Assembly (NCBI GenBank): GCA_025175895.1
Contig: CM045997.1
Span: 107,060,479-107,124,478 of the forward strand
Origin: Wurfbainia villosa
Taxonomy: Eukaryota; Streptophyta; Magnoliopsida; Zingiberales; Zingiberaceae
Length of the DNA stretch: 64,000 nucleotides
Reading direction: 5' to 3'
Position numbers and translations under genes: made by a program. This document shows, piece by piece, positions 23,888-35,900 of this stretch; positions within the stretch are counted from its first letter, which is position 1; each line of letters starts with the position of its first letter. Below the pieces are notes generated by a model. The model saw only the letters and a list, made by a program, of their open reading frames with translations, did not search any database and had not been told where the DNA came from.

Positions 23888-23904
23888 TTAGGGATAAGCC
23901 TTGG

Positions 23905-24035
23905 TTTAATCTCCACCTTTGGTTCTAGGGATTTAATCTCAACCGTCGGATCTAGAGATTTAATCTCAACCGTCGGATCTTAGAGATTTAATCTTTACCT
24001 ATGGATCTTAGAATTTTGTTTCTATCCATTGGATC
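23905..24035. repeat. 27-bp tandem repeat in LTR of H, about 5 units
   Basis: Units of 27-28 bp resembling TTTAATCTCAACCGTCGGAT, then CTAGAGA, decay towards the right. The array lies just upstream (minus strand) of the TATA box, so it is in U3. The other LTR has the same array at 30400-30530. Confidence 0.8.
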
Positions 24036-24941
24036 TAAGCTTCATGAGGTGTTAATAGGCAACATTAGGGACCATGAGGAGGAGTTGGGTCTTGGCCACC
24101 CATGGATCAAGCCCACATAAAGTCCGATCCACTAATGATGATCCAATCCACTAAAGGATCATCATTGATCTACCTCACCAACCCCCATATGATAATATGG
24201 GTTCCATATATTATTTGTAGATTTTCTCTCCATGTTTAAGATCTCGAATGTCCGTCGATTAATTAATTTACTGAACATTAATTAATCAACATCTAACTCC
24301 ATGAGTAGTACCACTCAACCTTTTCATCATGCCGGACCAAGTCCACCTGCAGGGTTTACATGATGAACCTTATGAGCTCCTCAAGGGGACATCATCATCC
24401 TAATATATAGGACACGGTTTCCTCCTATAATCAACGACACACCATATAAATAATATCATCTCCCAACTTACCGAGCCTATCGATTTAATCTATAAATCTC
24501 ACCCATTGGTAAATCAAAGAGATGAGTACTAAGTATATGTGCCCATTATTATATCGGGATTAAGAGTATGTACAATATAATATCTGAGGTCTGATTCGAT
24601 TATGTAGTCAGCAATAAATCGAATCACCTCTAAGTCGGTCCTGCTCAATACACACAAAGTGCACTAGTGTGATTCTATGGTCAAGACAAACCAATACCAA
24701 ATCACACTACAACCATTCCGATGATTTGTCCAAAGCCATCTCGGTTGTGAGCCTTTACTTATACTTTTCAAGGGGCCGATAACATGATCTCCCGTGTGAC
24801 ACCACACACCATGTTATCTACAAGGTAAAGTATTAGACAATATTGCATAACCATAAAAATATGCAAACAATGATCATGTGATTCTTATTTCAAAATAAAG
24901 ATGTTCATACAAAAATAGACTCTTAAGTATACATCCCTACA

Positions 24942-24960
24942 ATCTCCCACTTATACTAAA
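24942..24960 (-). other. Polypurine tract of element H
   Basis: Minus strand reads TTTAGTATAAGTGGGAGAT directly before the 3' LTR. Confidence 0.75.
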
Positions 24961-24974
24961 AGACTATGCTGTCC

Positions 24975-25427
24975 TTAAACTGCCATACATCTGATCCCCA
25001 TTCCCTCCACATGCCTATCAAAAGCTCTCGCCGGAAGGGCCTTAGTGAAAGGATCTGCCAGGTTATCCTCCGATGCAATCTTGGCCACAGCAACTTCTCC
25101 TCTTTTTACGATCTCTCGTATCAGGTGGTACTTGCGCTCTATGTGCTTACTTGCCTTATGGGCTCGTGGTTCATTCGAGTTTGCAACTGGACCACTATTA
25201 TCACAATAAATTGTGATAGTTCTGGGAAAACCAGGAATCACATCCAAGTCCATCAGGAAGTTCCTGAGCCATACAGCTTCTTTGGCAGCCTCAGAGACCG
25301 CCACATACTCAGCTTCTATGGTGGAGTCCGCCACGCATTTCTGCTTGACACTCCTCCATACAATGGCTCCACCTCCCAAAGTAAACACAAAACCTGAGGT
25401 AGACTTACTATTATCCCTATCTGATTA
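24975..25427 (-). pseudogene. pol: Copia H RNase H domain
   Basis: Contains FTLGGGAIVWRSVKQKCVAD, then STIEAEYVAVSEAAKEAVWL, and IERKYHLIREIVKRGEV, the standard Copia RNase H landmarks, ending with LADPFTKALPARAFDRHV. It is in the same frame as the RT. A single TAA at 25425-25427 separates them where relatives have a glutamine codon, so CAA to TAA is likely. Confidence 0.88.
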
Positions 25428-26660
25428 GAAGTCGGAATCTGTGTAACCCACAGGGAGTAATTGGTCTGTCCGGTAAACTAGCATATAATCCCTAGTCCTT
25501 CTCAGGTACTTCAATATATGCTTTACTGCAGTCCAATGTCCCTGTCTTGGATTACTCTGATATCTGCTAACCATGCCCACGACAAAGCAGATATTTGGTC
25601 TCGTACATAGCATCACATACATGGGGCTTCCTACTACCGAAGCATAAGGAACCACCTTCATCTCCTTTATCTCCTCAGATAATCTAGGACACATCTCCTT
25701 AGATAAAGGAACTCCATGCCTGAAAGGTAGAAAACCCTTCTTGGAGTTTTGCATGCTACAACGCTCCATAATTGTGTCTATGTATGAATCTTGGGATAAG
25801 CACAACATCCTTTTCTTGCGATCCCTTATAACCTTGATCCCAAGGATGTGTCCCACTTCTCCCAAGTCCCTCATAGCAAACTGTTTGGATAACCATACCC
25901 TTACGTCCGATAACACTTTGATGTTGTTGCCAACCAACAAAATGTCATCAACGTATAGTACAAGAAATACCATTACATTTCTGTCACATCTCTTGTATAC
26001 ACAAGACTGGATTACCTCATCAAAGCGAATGTTCCAGGACCTCGAAGCTCGCTTCAATCCATAAATGGACTGATTAAGCTTACATACAAGATACTCTTTG
26101 CTCTTCGCAATGAATCCCTCTGGTTGCTTCATATAGATGTTTTCCTTAAGACTTCCATTAAGGAAAGTTGTCTTGACATCCATCTGCCACACCTCAGTAT
26201 TCATTGCTCTTTGCCAAGATACTGTATCTTTATCTTGGATTACCTCGTCATATGTCCAGGGATCAGGTTTATGTTCGCCAGGGACCATATCAGAAGATTC
26301 TCCCAAGAATATGAATCTATCAGGCTGTCTCACAACCCTCCCACTACGACGAGGTATCACCTGTGTATCCTCTGTGATACGCGGTACAGTGACATGTGGT
26401 ATATCCTCTTGTACCAGTGGTACTAAAGAAGTGACTTCCCCTTTTAATTCCTCCAGAACAATTTTACTCTTGGGCTTGTGGTTCATCACATAGTCTTCCT
26501 CTAGAAATCTGGCGTTCATGTTAACGATCACTCTCTGATCTCTAAAACTATAAAATAAACCACCCTCCGTTCCTCTAGGATAGCCAACGAACATGCGTAC
26601 TTCTGTATGAGGTTTCAACTTACCAGTATCTGCCTTCAGCACATGTGCTGGACTCCCCAT
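25425..26660 (-). pseudogene. pol: Copia H reverse transcriptase with internal deletion
   Basis: 411 codons open. The N-terminal part is the integrase end (FVGYPRGTEGGLFYSF). The RT shows QMDVKTTFLNGSLKENIYMK, YGLKRASRSWN, and catalytic YVDDILLVGN intact. Relatives have about 80-95 residues between the AMNTE and WQMDVK motifs. Here AMNTEVWQMDVK is fused directly, so the fingers region with its GCKWV and KARLVAKG motifs is missing although the frame is kept. The product could not be a complete RT. It fuses at the right with the broken integrase. Confidence 0.88.
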
Positions 26661-27250
26661 ATCCGAATATATCTTGGATTAGACTTTCGCCCAGTCCACA
26701 ATTCTGTGGGAGTAGTAGGCACTGATGGAATGAATCTGGCAACTCATCATCGATCTAACCATCTCCATAAGAGTCCTATTCCTTCGCTCTGCTACACCAT
26801 TCTGCTGGGGTGTGCCAGGTGTAGACAATTGGGATTGAATCCCAACCTCTGATAAGTAATTCCTAAACTCTCCCAAGAGGTACTCACTACCATGATCAGA
26901 TCATAGTGTCATCCATATCTTGAATAATCATATAAAAAGATGAAATATTCAAGACTACCTCTTTTATGGATAGACATAGGACCATACGAACCAGAATGAA
27001 TCAATTCCAACACATCTTTGGATCTATACCCCTTGGCCTTAAAAAGACCTCTTGATCATTTTACTCTCCAAGCAAGATTCGTTGGTTGGAAAATCTTCCA
27101 CTACTAATGAACCCAAAGGTCCATCAGCTATCAACCTTTGAATTTTGCTTAGGTTAATATGACCAAGCCTAAGATGTGAAAGATATGTTTGGTTCATCTT
27201 CGAAGGTTCTTTTCTCTTGTTGGAATTTAGGAGATGAGTTATTAACTTCT
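26661..27250 (-). pseudogene. pol: Copia H integrase remnant
   Basis: The best segment is 26679-26876: YLSEVGIQSQLSTPGTPQQN, then GVAERRNRTLMEMVRSMM, which carries the third catalytic residue (Glu of AERRNR). Downstream text jumps from a SFWGYAL-expected position to a VPTTPTELWTGRKSN segment in another frame, so about 60-75 bp are missing. The upstream part to about 27250 is badly decayed; only scraps of the zinc region and core are visible. Confidence 0.75.
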
Positions 27251-27559
27251 ATTTGCATCGTGGGAGCTTGTGGTTCAATTTATAAATTTCCTATCTATGT
27301 ACCTGAACAGATAATGTCCCTATTCCTTTTATAACACATCTGTCATTAAAAGAAATAGATTATCCATCCATAAACAATTTAGAAACCGAAATCAAATTCT
27401 TTCTAAATAAAGGTACATAAAGGCAATTCTTAAGAACCAAAAACTTTATTTTTCTCAAAAGATAAATAAAACATCTCCCACTGCAATAGCCGCCATCTTC
27501 ATGGAATTGCTCAAGTAAATGGTAATCTTCCTTTTAGCTAGTCGTCGGGTTTCCTGGAA

Positions 27560-27770
27560 CCCCTGCAAAATATTGCAGACATGATTAGTGGCTCCCATAC
27601 CTACACACCAGGTGCCGGTAGATAACACCGCTAACCATGTTTCAACAACTAGACCAAAGGATATTCCTTTGTTCTGCTTCGGATTGGGACAATCCTTCTT
27701 CCAATGTCCATCCTGCTAGCAAGTGAAGCACTTGCCTTTCGGCTTCTTCACTTGTCCTTGAGATCCTCCC
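27560..27770 (-). pseudogene. gag: Copia H gag zinc knuckle and protease remnant
   Basis: Minus strand gives KGKCFTC, a stop, then QDGHWKKDC: a CCHC knuckle (C-x2-C-x4-H-x4-C) with one nonsense codon inside. Next is WCVGMGATNHVCN, which aligns with the usual protease site but has GMG where the catalytic DTG should be, so the protease is dead. Confidence 0.8.
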
Positions 27771-29132
27771 ATCACCTATGCCCCAGCTTGTTTCTTCTTC
27801 TTCTTGCATTTCGGTTTAGAAGTAGAAACCTTTTTGAGCAACCATAGCCTGAGCCTGAGCAAGCCTTTCTGTCGACTGGAGAATGATATCGACTTGGGTT
27901 TCCCCATCGATCTCAGCTCCAAGGACTTCCAGCTCACTCGCAGGCTTAGGAGGACACTCTTTGAAGAGTACATACTAGTACTCCTCAGCAGTTAAGACAA
28001 TATCCAGAATCCTTTTTCCAATCAACATAATCATGTACAGTAAGTTTATTTTCCTCTAGTATCACAACAAGTGGACTGAAAGTCATTTTTGAAAATCCTA
28101 AGAATCACATAGATCATTACTTTAGATTTCAAAAAATTATTGATTCCTCAAACAATAAAATTTTGAAATCAACCAACACCTCTAAACACCGAGAATATCG
28201 TATGCCACGATCATGTGGACGTATACGAATTCTACAATTGTAAGAGAGGTTTTACCCATTAATTTTATTATCTTGTCAACCTAACTTTTTGACAAATAAA
28301 ATTAATAGTTGGTTTCTCTTCGGCTCTACAAATAAAAGCAGTGAATCCGATGGGGAGGATACTCCTATTTGCATCTAAGTGTTCACCATTACTTGATACC
28401 AAGGAAATTATCTCGGGTTATATGCCATCCGATGGGGAAGTACACATGCTCCTAAATAATTTCCTATAACCATATCCGACCCTGTGATCCACAAACAAAC
28501 TCATCCGATGGGGAGGAAGGCACTCAGAGCCGACGCGCAAGTTTGCTTGCATCACATGTCAAATCGTAATGGAGGCAGTGAGAATTTTTATGAAAATATC
28601 CTTCTCCCACTTAGTAATTTGAAAATGAGGAATTTTCTAGCCTACGACATGCATATCAAACAAAAAGCAATAAATATGAAAAATAAATTATTTTCCAACT
28701 ATTATGACTTTTGTCTTCAATATGTCTCCCGTCGTATCGCCATCTCGTCCGCTCCTCCTACGCCATGTACGAGCTATCCGGAGATCCGAGCCGAGACTAA
28801 AACCTATTTTAATTTACATCCATCGATCCTATACTCCACGAGGGAGTGTACATGAAATCTAGATCGAAAGTAAAATAAAATAAAGAGTGGCTAAACAATG
28901 CCATATCTAATTTACAAAAAATTAAATACTAGTCTCGTCAACCCCGAGGATTCAACAAAATAAATATTTACACACATACAATCACATACACACATATGGC
29001 CATAGTAGTCGGATCTTATGCCTGCAACCAAAGAGTTAAACTACGCATATCCTACTATTATCTGGCATATATAATATATGAAAAGTGCATAAAAATTAAC
29101 CGAATCCTAAACACACAAAATCGGAAACCTTG
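27771..29132 (-). pseudogene. Decayed gag N-terminus and leader of element H
   Basis: Only short open pieces are visible (for example 27776-27973, Lys/Ser rich). No start codon can be fixed. Three copies of ATCCGATGGGGA occur at 28344, 28427 and 28503 in what would be the leader. Nothing else is recognised. Confidence 0.45.
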
Positions 29133-29144
29133 GCTCTGATACCA
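29133..29144 (-). other. Primer-binding site, tRNA-iMet type (element H)
   Basis: Minus strand reads TGGTATCAGAGC exactly, 2 bases from the LTR at 29147. Confidence 0.92.
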
Positions 29145-29146
29145 AT

Positions 29147-31435
29147 TGAAGGGTTTTTGCTTATCGAGTCCGTGAGGGAAAACTTCGCTTCCCACTTCAC
29201 CTTGGTTGTTTGTTCATGGCAATCCCATCGATGTCCTCAGATTAAAAAAATTTAATCCTAGACACGAGGGATTGCCCATACAACCAAGTCATCGTCGTGC
29301 TATTTGTTTAGAGAGGTCACTTGAACAAACTCGTTGTTCAAGCGACCATCCTCTATTCTACGAGTAGCTGTAGAATAGACGATGTCTGGATCACCGGTTT
29401 TCGTGTTTATTCTCGGGATCCAAGTATTATTTAGCCATTAACAGATTTATATCATGCTTATAGTTGAAAAACAAAAACAAGCAAGTAACAAAAGAGAATG
29501 AAGAATAAGTATACCTCTCGATCTTCTAATGTATGACCTTCTTTCTTTTGGACATCGTGTGGGCAACGATCTACCAAAAGTTGAAGCTCCTAGATCACAA
29601 ATCTTCTTTCCTTGCTCTTCCAAAGCAAGAGGAAGAATAGAAACAAGGTTCTTATCCTCCCTAAAACCAACCAACAAGGAACAAAAGGAATCCTTGCCGC
29701 CGGCCAACTAGGAGGAGGAGATGATGGTGGAAACCGACCAAGACACCTAGGGAGACCCCTAAATCTTGTTTCCACCACTCAAGGAGAAGAGAAGAGGGTC
29801 TTTGGACGCCATCCAAGGGCTGGAAAAGAAGGTTGTGGGCGCCGGCCACCAAGGGAGAGGAAGAAGAAAGCAAACTACTTCCTTATTTGGTGCCGCCCAA
29901 GCCTCCTAAACCCTAAGCTTCCAAACCCTAATCCTAGCTCTCCTATTAGGCGGCCATGGAAGAGGGGAATAAGATTAGGATGAGCTCATGCCAAGGTAGA
30001 GGGAAGAAGAATAGGGTCTGGCCAACCTTAGGAAGAAGAAGAAAAGAGCTTCATCTTCTTGTTGCCGCCCACCCTAATCCCAACACCCTAACCCTAGCCA
30101 CCCACTCCCAATCCTAATCTAATTAGGATTGGTTGCCGCCCAAGGGACAAACCCTAATCCCCTCATCCATTAGCCATAGATGAAAGGGAGAAGCTTGGGC
30201 ACCGACCAAAACAAAAAGAGAAGGAGGAAGGGTTTCGGCCACCAAAGGAAGAAGAGAAAAAAAACTTTCCTTAATTGTGGCCACCCAAAAACCCTAACCT
30301 CCCTTGCTCTTGCCTCCCAAAACCCTAGCCCCTTTCCTCTCCATTGTGTTGCCGCCCACCCCTAGTCCACCCTTTTATAGAGTTAGGGATAAGCCTTGGT
30401 TTAATCTCCACCATTGGTTCTAGGGATTTAATCTCAACCATCGGATCTAGAGATTTAATCTCAACCGTCGGATCTTAGAGATTTAATCTCTACCTATGGA
30501 TCTTAGAATTTTGTTTCTATCCATTGGATCTAAGCTTCATGAGGTGTTAATAGGCTACATTAGGGACCATGAGGAGGAGTTGAATCTTGGCCACCCATGG
30601 ATCAAGCCCACATAAAGTCCGATCCACTAATGATGATCCAATCCACTAAAGGATCATCATTGATCTACCTCACCAACCCCCATATGATAATATGGGCTCC
30701 ATATATTATTTGTACATTTTCTTCCCGTGTTTAAGATCTCGGATGTCTGTCGATTAATTAATTTACTGAACATTAATTAATCAACATCTAACTCCATGAG
30801 TAGTACCACTCAACCTTTTCATCATGCCGGACCAAGTCCACCTGCAAGGTTTACATGATGAACCTTATGAGCTCCTCAAGGGGACATCATCATCCTAATA
30901 TATAGGACACGGTTTCCTCCTATAATCAATGACACACCATATAAATAAATCATCTCCCAACTTACCGTGCCTATCAGTTTAATCTATAAATCTCGCCCAT
31001 TGGTAAATCAAAGAGATGAGTACTAAGTATATATGTTCGTTATTATATCGGGATTAAGAGTATGTACAATATAATTTCTGACGTCTGATTTGATTATGTA
31101 TTCAGCAATAAATCGAATCACCTCTAAGTCGGTCCTGCTCAATACACACAAAGTGCACTAGTGTGATTCTATGGTCAAGACAAACCAATACCAAATCACA
31201 CTACAACCATTCCGATGATTTGTCCAAAGCCATCTCGGTTGTGAGCCTTTACTTATACTTTTCAAGGGGCCAATAACATGATCTCCCGTGTGACACCACA
31301 CACCATGTTATCTACAATGTAAAGTATTAGACAATATTGCATAACCATAAAAATATGCAAACAATGATCATGTGATTCTTATTTCAAAATAAAGATGTTC
31401 ATACAAAAATAGACTTTTAAGTATACATCCCTACA
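29147..31435 (-). repeat. 5' LTR of element H
   Basis: 2289 bp, the partner of 22651-24941. TATA box at 30371-30382 (minus strand) and the 27-bp array at 30400-30530 are conserved. Confidence 0.9.
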
Positions 31436-31440
31436 TTGTT

Positions 31441-32296
31441 AACTCTTCGCAACGGGTAGCTAAAGCAGCTTCCCGTTGTTTACTCTCAACTAGCTGTCGA
31501 GATAGTTTTTTATGTTGAGCTTGGGAGGTGCTATGGCGATCAGCCATCATGGATTGGTAGTCAGCCAGGTGTTGGGTTGCTTCGTTATAATCGGTGACTA
31601 CCTATGGAAGTGGAAAATATATTTCGGAGGTAAGTACCAAGGTATCTTAAGTACAGGGAGGGTAAGAGAGTATACCTCTGATATGTGCTTGCGCATGCGC
31701 TCAAAGGGGCCTTGCACGCCCGATTGAGTGAAAAGCTTTACCTCCTCTGTACTACGAATCTTGAGCACAAACCCTAAAGTAGTAGTATGAGGGTTTAAAG
31801 GGAGAATATCTTCCATTGGAAGGGAAGGTTCTTCAACAAGTAAGGTAGGGTCAGAGGGAGCAAAATCAGGGGTGGGAGAAGGTGAAGGAGATAACTCTAT
31901 AGGGGCTGGCAGAGGAGGAGAAGATGTGGGAGGGTCAATTCCTCTGCCTGGAGAAGAAGGAGAGGAAGAAGTAGGTAGCAAAGGAGAATATTCTTCGCGA
32001 GTAAGTGGAGGGAGGATCGGAGACTGGATGTCCTCCCCTGTGGGTTTAGAGATGACAAGGTGGCGACATCTATTAAGTTTTAGAGGAGGAGGAGTAGGGG
32101 AATGAGAGGAGGAGGATGCTGGAAGGGTGGAGGAGCTGGGAGCACCCCCCTTTGTAGGCGGAGCTTTTTGAGGGGAGAAGGGGGGAGAATAGGGGATTTC
32201 CCCCTAGCCCATTTCTTTGAGGGCTTCTTAGCGACAATTTTCTCTCCGCTATCCCTAGCCCTCTACATCAGGTCGTCTTCAATACAAGACATTTAA
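31441..32296 (-). pseudogene. Coiled-coil ORF X, proline-rich linker and first coil
   Basis: Minus-strand order: a basic segment (EKIVAKKPSKKWARGKSP) near 32170-32240, a long Pro/Ser-rich linker (SPSSPGRGIDPPTSSPP and on, from 31981), then a helical stretch ADYQSMMADRHSTSQAQHK running to 31441. One stop and at least one frameshift separate the basic segment from the linker. At 31441 the frame joins 22650 across element H without loss. No family is recognised. Confidence 0.5.
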
Positions 32297-32338
32297 AACA
32301 TTGGATAAATAGCAATAAGAATTAATAGACATTATGTA

Positions 32339-32602
32339 TTAAGTTGGGGGTAGTATCCTACCTATGACGACCGGATCATCCAAGTGGAAAGGAGACAACT
32401 CATAATGGCTCAGAAGGCGGACATCCAATAGATGATCAGAGTTATAATAATGCTCCTTCAACACCTTGTAGACCTTTGCAAAAGCACATTGGAGTCTACA
32501 ATCTTGGAAAGAGGGCAAGTCCTGAAGAGTTGTCTTCCAAGTTTTGGAATAAGGAAGGGGGGTAGAAAGCTGGGAAAAGAAGTATAGGTCCCTCCAACCT
32601 TT
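32339..32602 (-). pseudogene. ORF X, N-terminal side fragment
   Basis: Minus-strand reading shows GWRDLYFFSQLSTPLPYSKT, then a segment rich in Leu/Tyr and ending RILPPT and a stop. The style (GW-x-FF) recalls a class of uncharacterised plant retroelement proteins that have a globular N-terminus followed by a Pro-rich linker and coiled coil, but I cannot name it. It is cut on the right by the G2 LTR at 32603. Confidence 0.45.
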
Positions 32603-33715
32603 TGTTGGATCGATTTGAGCACTAGAGGGGGGGGGGTGAATAGCGCACGTTAAAAACTTTTCGTTTGTTCGATATAAAATACGAGCAATAAAGAGATGCA
32701 CAGAGGAAACAATAAAAATACTATTTCTTTTTACTTGGTTCACAGCTTTCGACTGCTAATCCAAGGCCCTAACGGTCCTACACCGTGTACGGAGGGTAAT
32801 CCACTAAAATACTCCTCCTTGTTAGAGGTAGGAGTGAACGATTACAAGAAAATAATAAAACTCAAGGTAGAGGGACACTCCCCCTCTCCTTGTTACGATT
32901 AAAGCTCCGAAAACAAAAAGGAATTCACAATTAATACTCTAAATAAAAGATTTTTATACCGACGACGAAGAAGATCTTGAGCTAAGGTTAAGTCGTCGTC
33001 GATCCAGCGACACTTTGGTGTAGTAGAGTCATCATAGGAGATTAGCGTTGCGGGAGCATTTTTGAGCACTTGGAATGATGGAAAAGGGGTGGAGAACCCC
33101 TACTTTTAAAGCCTTGTGAAACCCTAATCGTTGAGATGAGGTTTCATGAGGTGATGCCACCTAGCCCTTGAGAAATGGAGATAAGCTTTGACTCTCCTCG
33201 AGGCTGATCCTTGACCAACAGACGACTGCTACACTTACCAGTCGACTGATAGAAGCATTAGTCGACTGATACAAGCCATCAGTCGACTGAAGGTAGGTTT
33301 TCCAGTTGCAATGAAGAGTTAGCTTGAAAATGCAGTTAGTATAAGTAAGAACAATGGCCATTTACCATCCGATCTCGACTTAGACCTTCCATGAGAAGTC
33401 TTGGTCGGATCGACGCCTAAGGATGTCCCCGTACGGAGGACACGACCTTACTTACTCTCACTCACACGAGCTTACCTCAACTTTTACCTTTGAAGCTTTG
33501 CTTCCGGTCTTCACCTGAGTTCTTCGACTTTCTTCGAAGTCCTCCCGGTGTCGCCCGACCACCACGGTTCCCTCCGGGTGTCGCTGACCTTCAGCTCTAG
33601 CTTTAGCACTTTCTACACACTTGATTTATCTTGTAAGATAACAAAATGAGCTTAACATTGTATCGTTTGCTATAATCAAAACTTAGGTTCGACTTAGGTG
33701 CCTACTACACCAACA
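32603..33715 (-). repeat. 3' LTR of element G2
   Basis: 1113 bp, TGTTGGATCG...CACCAACA. It matches the solo LTR at 885-1991, including the G-tract signature (around 32625-32643) and CAGTCGACTG copies near 33239 and 33279. Confidence 0.88.
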
Positions 33716-35117
33716 ATCTCCCCATTTTTGATGTATGGCAAACCCATACAAAGTTAACGAAATAATATGCATTATCATGAAATTGAAAAGGGAAAATTGA
33801 AAATTAGGTAGGAGTAATAGAGACTCTCTTTCAAGTACTCCCCCTTGAGGAAACCTCCCCCTTGACCGAGGGTGAGTTTTTGAAAGAAGGTCTTAACCCT
33901 CCCCCTTGATGTTTGCTACTTAGGAAGAGTTTAAGTAATTAACAATTACTTAAAGTTGTCCTTAAAAATAAGTTTAAGTTAAGAAGATTTCTTAACTTGG
34001 CCTTTCTCCCCCTTTTTCAACCAATAGAATTAAGTTTGCAGAAATTAAGTTAAGTAAACATTAACTTTTGGCCATGAGAATATAGATTATGTTACTAAGT
34101 TATGTTATCAAAAAGATCCCTTAACTTTGGCCTTTTCTCCGGCCATGAGAATATAGATTATGTTACTAAGTTAAGTTATCAAAAAGATCCCTTAACTTTG
34201 GCCTTTTCTCCCCCTTTTGCTATAAATCGGAAAGAGTGGGGGGTTTTGTTTTAGTCCCAAGTCCAAGCATATTCCACATAATTTTGAAAATAATATATTA
34301 AAAATAAGCTCATCTATTTGTATGTTCAACTCTTTTTGACATGATTGATATGAAATGATCAATAAGTCCTGATGAGAGTCGGTTAATATAGACGATTATA
34401 CTCCGTGGTTCATGGCGATGCACTAGCTCTACATCTGGAACCAGGAGTAGGTCATAACATCTCACGCCCATCTACGTGACTAAGTACACAAACACATTAG
34501 TACTATGTGTTGTGAGATATATCGACTCCTTAAATATATAGGTGCATGATATCAAGGGTAAGCCCTAAGCTAATTCCATTTACAAGAAAAGTAAATAATA
34601 GAGTTATAATAAGTTATGATTTGTAAATCCTACTCTATTACGCACATGCCCAATTTCCGTCTGAGTAGACTAAATTCGGCTTTGGGTAGCGGCTTGGTAA
34701 AAAGATCGGCTAGGTTTGACTTGGATTCCACATATTCGAGTTGAATAGTTCCGTTAGCTACATGTTTTCGAATAAAGTGGTGTTTAACTTCTATATGTTT
34801 GGTCCTAGAATGGCAAATGAGATTTTTGGTTAAGTTGATTGAGCTAATATTATCTATGTGAGTTTTAATATTATTGAAGTTTAAGTTAAAATTTCAGAGA
34901 GTGTGCTTCATCCAAAGAAGTTGAGCCACACACTCATCCATCGTGACGTATTCGGCTTCAGTGGTAGATAAGTCAACACAATGTTGCTTCCTACTGCACC
35001 AACTCACTAGACTCGAGCGAGAAGTTGACAACAACCACTCGTGCTCTTCCTATCGAGTTTACTACCGGCATAGTCCGAATCGGAGTAGTCGATTAGTTCG
35101 AACTCGGTAGATCTAGG
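33716..35117 (-). other. 3' spacer of element G2
   Basis: Starts with the PPT (minus: CATCAAAAATGGGGAGAT). CTCCCCCTT-rich text follows, then a 71-bp tandem duplication (34070-34140 and 34141-34211, one or two differences). From about 34640 to 35117 lies RNase H text in broken frames. No other gene is seen. Confidence 0.65.
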
Positions 35118-35900
35118 TTACCAAATACCTACGCTTAGTGTGCCCTTTAGATATCTAAGGATACGCTTGACTAGGGTTAGGTGAGACTCCTTGGCATAGG
35201 TTTGAAACCTTGCACATATACTTACTGCGAATAAAATGTTGAGTCGACTCACAGTTAAGTATAGAAGACTCCCTATCACACTCCTATAGTATTTTAGGTC
35301 GATGGGCTTTCCTTCTAAGTCCTCGCCTATATTGACATTAGTTGCCATGGGTGTTTTGATGGTTTTAGCGTCTTGCATTCCAAAACATTTAATTAATTCC
35401 CTAGTATATTTTTGTTGATGTAAATATATTCCATCCTTAGTTTGTTTAATTTGTAGTTCTAGAAAGAAACTCAATTCACCTACTAAATTCATTTCAAATT
35501 CACTTTCCATAAGTGAAATGAACTATTTAGTAGGATCGAATTGGTTGTTCCGAAAATGATATCGTCTACATAGATTTTGGCTATAAAGATTTCCTTACCT
35601 ACGGTTTTTACGAAAAGGGTCGGATCGACTAGGCCTTGGTTAAACCCTTTTGACTTAAGATAAATTGAAAGCCTCTAGTACCAAGCTCGAGAAGCTTGTT
35701 TGAGTCCATAAAGAGCTTTCTTTAGTTTAAGGACATGGTCGAGTTTATCTTGGCTTTCGAATCCGGGGGGTTGACTAACATACACCTCTTCCTTAATAAG
35801 TCCATTCAAAAATGCTGACTTGACATCCATTTGATATAATTTAAAACCTCGATGTACAGCGTATGCTAACAACATTCGGATGGATTCTAGTCTAGCTACG
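35118..35900 (-). pseudogene. pol: SIRE-type reverse transcriptase of G2
   Basis: Three pieces in order on the minus strand: 35875-35675 (LYQMDVKSAFLNGLIKEEVY, then LYGLKQASRAWY), the catalytic motif IYVDDIIFGTTN near 35540-35585 with both aspartates intact but in a separate frame, and 35510-35118 (FFLELQIKQTKDGIYLHQQK through RILRYLKGT). The RNase H follows in broken frames to about 34640. Confidence 0.85.

Larger units (their letters stand above)
22651..24941 (-). repeat. 3' LTR of element H
   Basis: 2291 bp, TGAAGGG...CCCTACA on the plus strand. It is rich in GCCGCCCAA and CCCTAA text in the middle. It is similar throughout to 29147-31435, with scattered, mainly single-base differences. 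Confidence 0.9.
22651..31435 (-). mobile_element. Copia element H with 2.3-kb LTRs
   Basis: 8785 bp. LTRs are 22651-24941 and 29147-31435 (TGAAGGG...CCCTACA). Flanks are TTGTC (22646-22650) and TTGTT (31436-31440), a TSD with one change. PBS is at 29133-29144. Interior order on the minus strand is gag, protease, integrase, RT, RNase H, as in Ty1/Copia. RT and RNase H resemble the Angela/Tork group. It is disabled by stops and by deletions in integrase and RT. Confidence 0.92.

Noticed and set aside
29612..29983. 123-codon plus-strand ORF in H LTR
   Set aside because: Antisense within the LTR, Arg/Gly/Pro rich, with frame breaks in the partner LTR; no support.
31872..32296. Glycine/glutamate-rich plus-strand ORFs
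   Set aside because: Antisense of the proline-rich linker of ORF X; composition is the complement of Pro/Ser codons.
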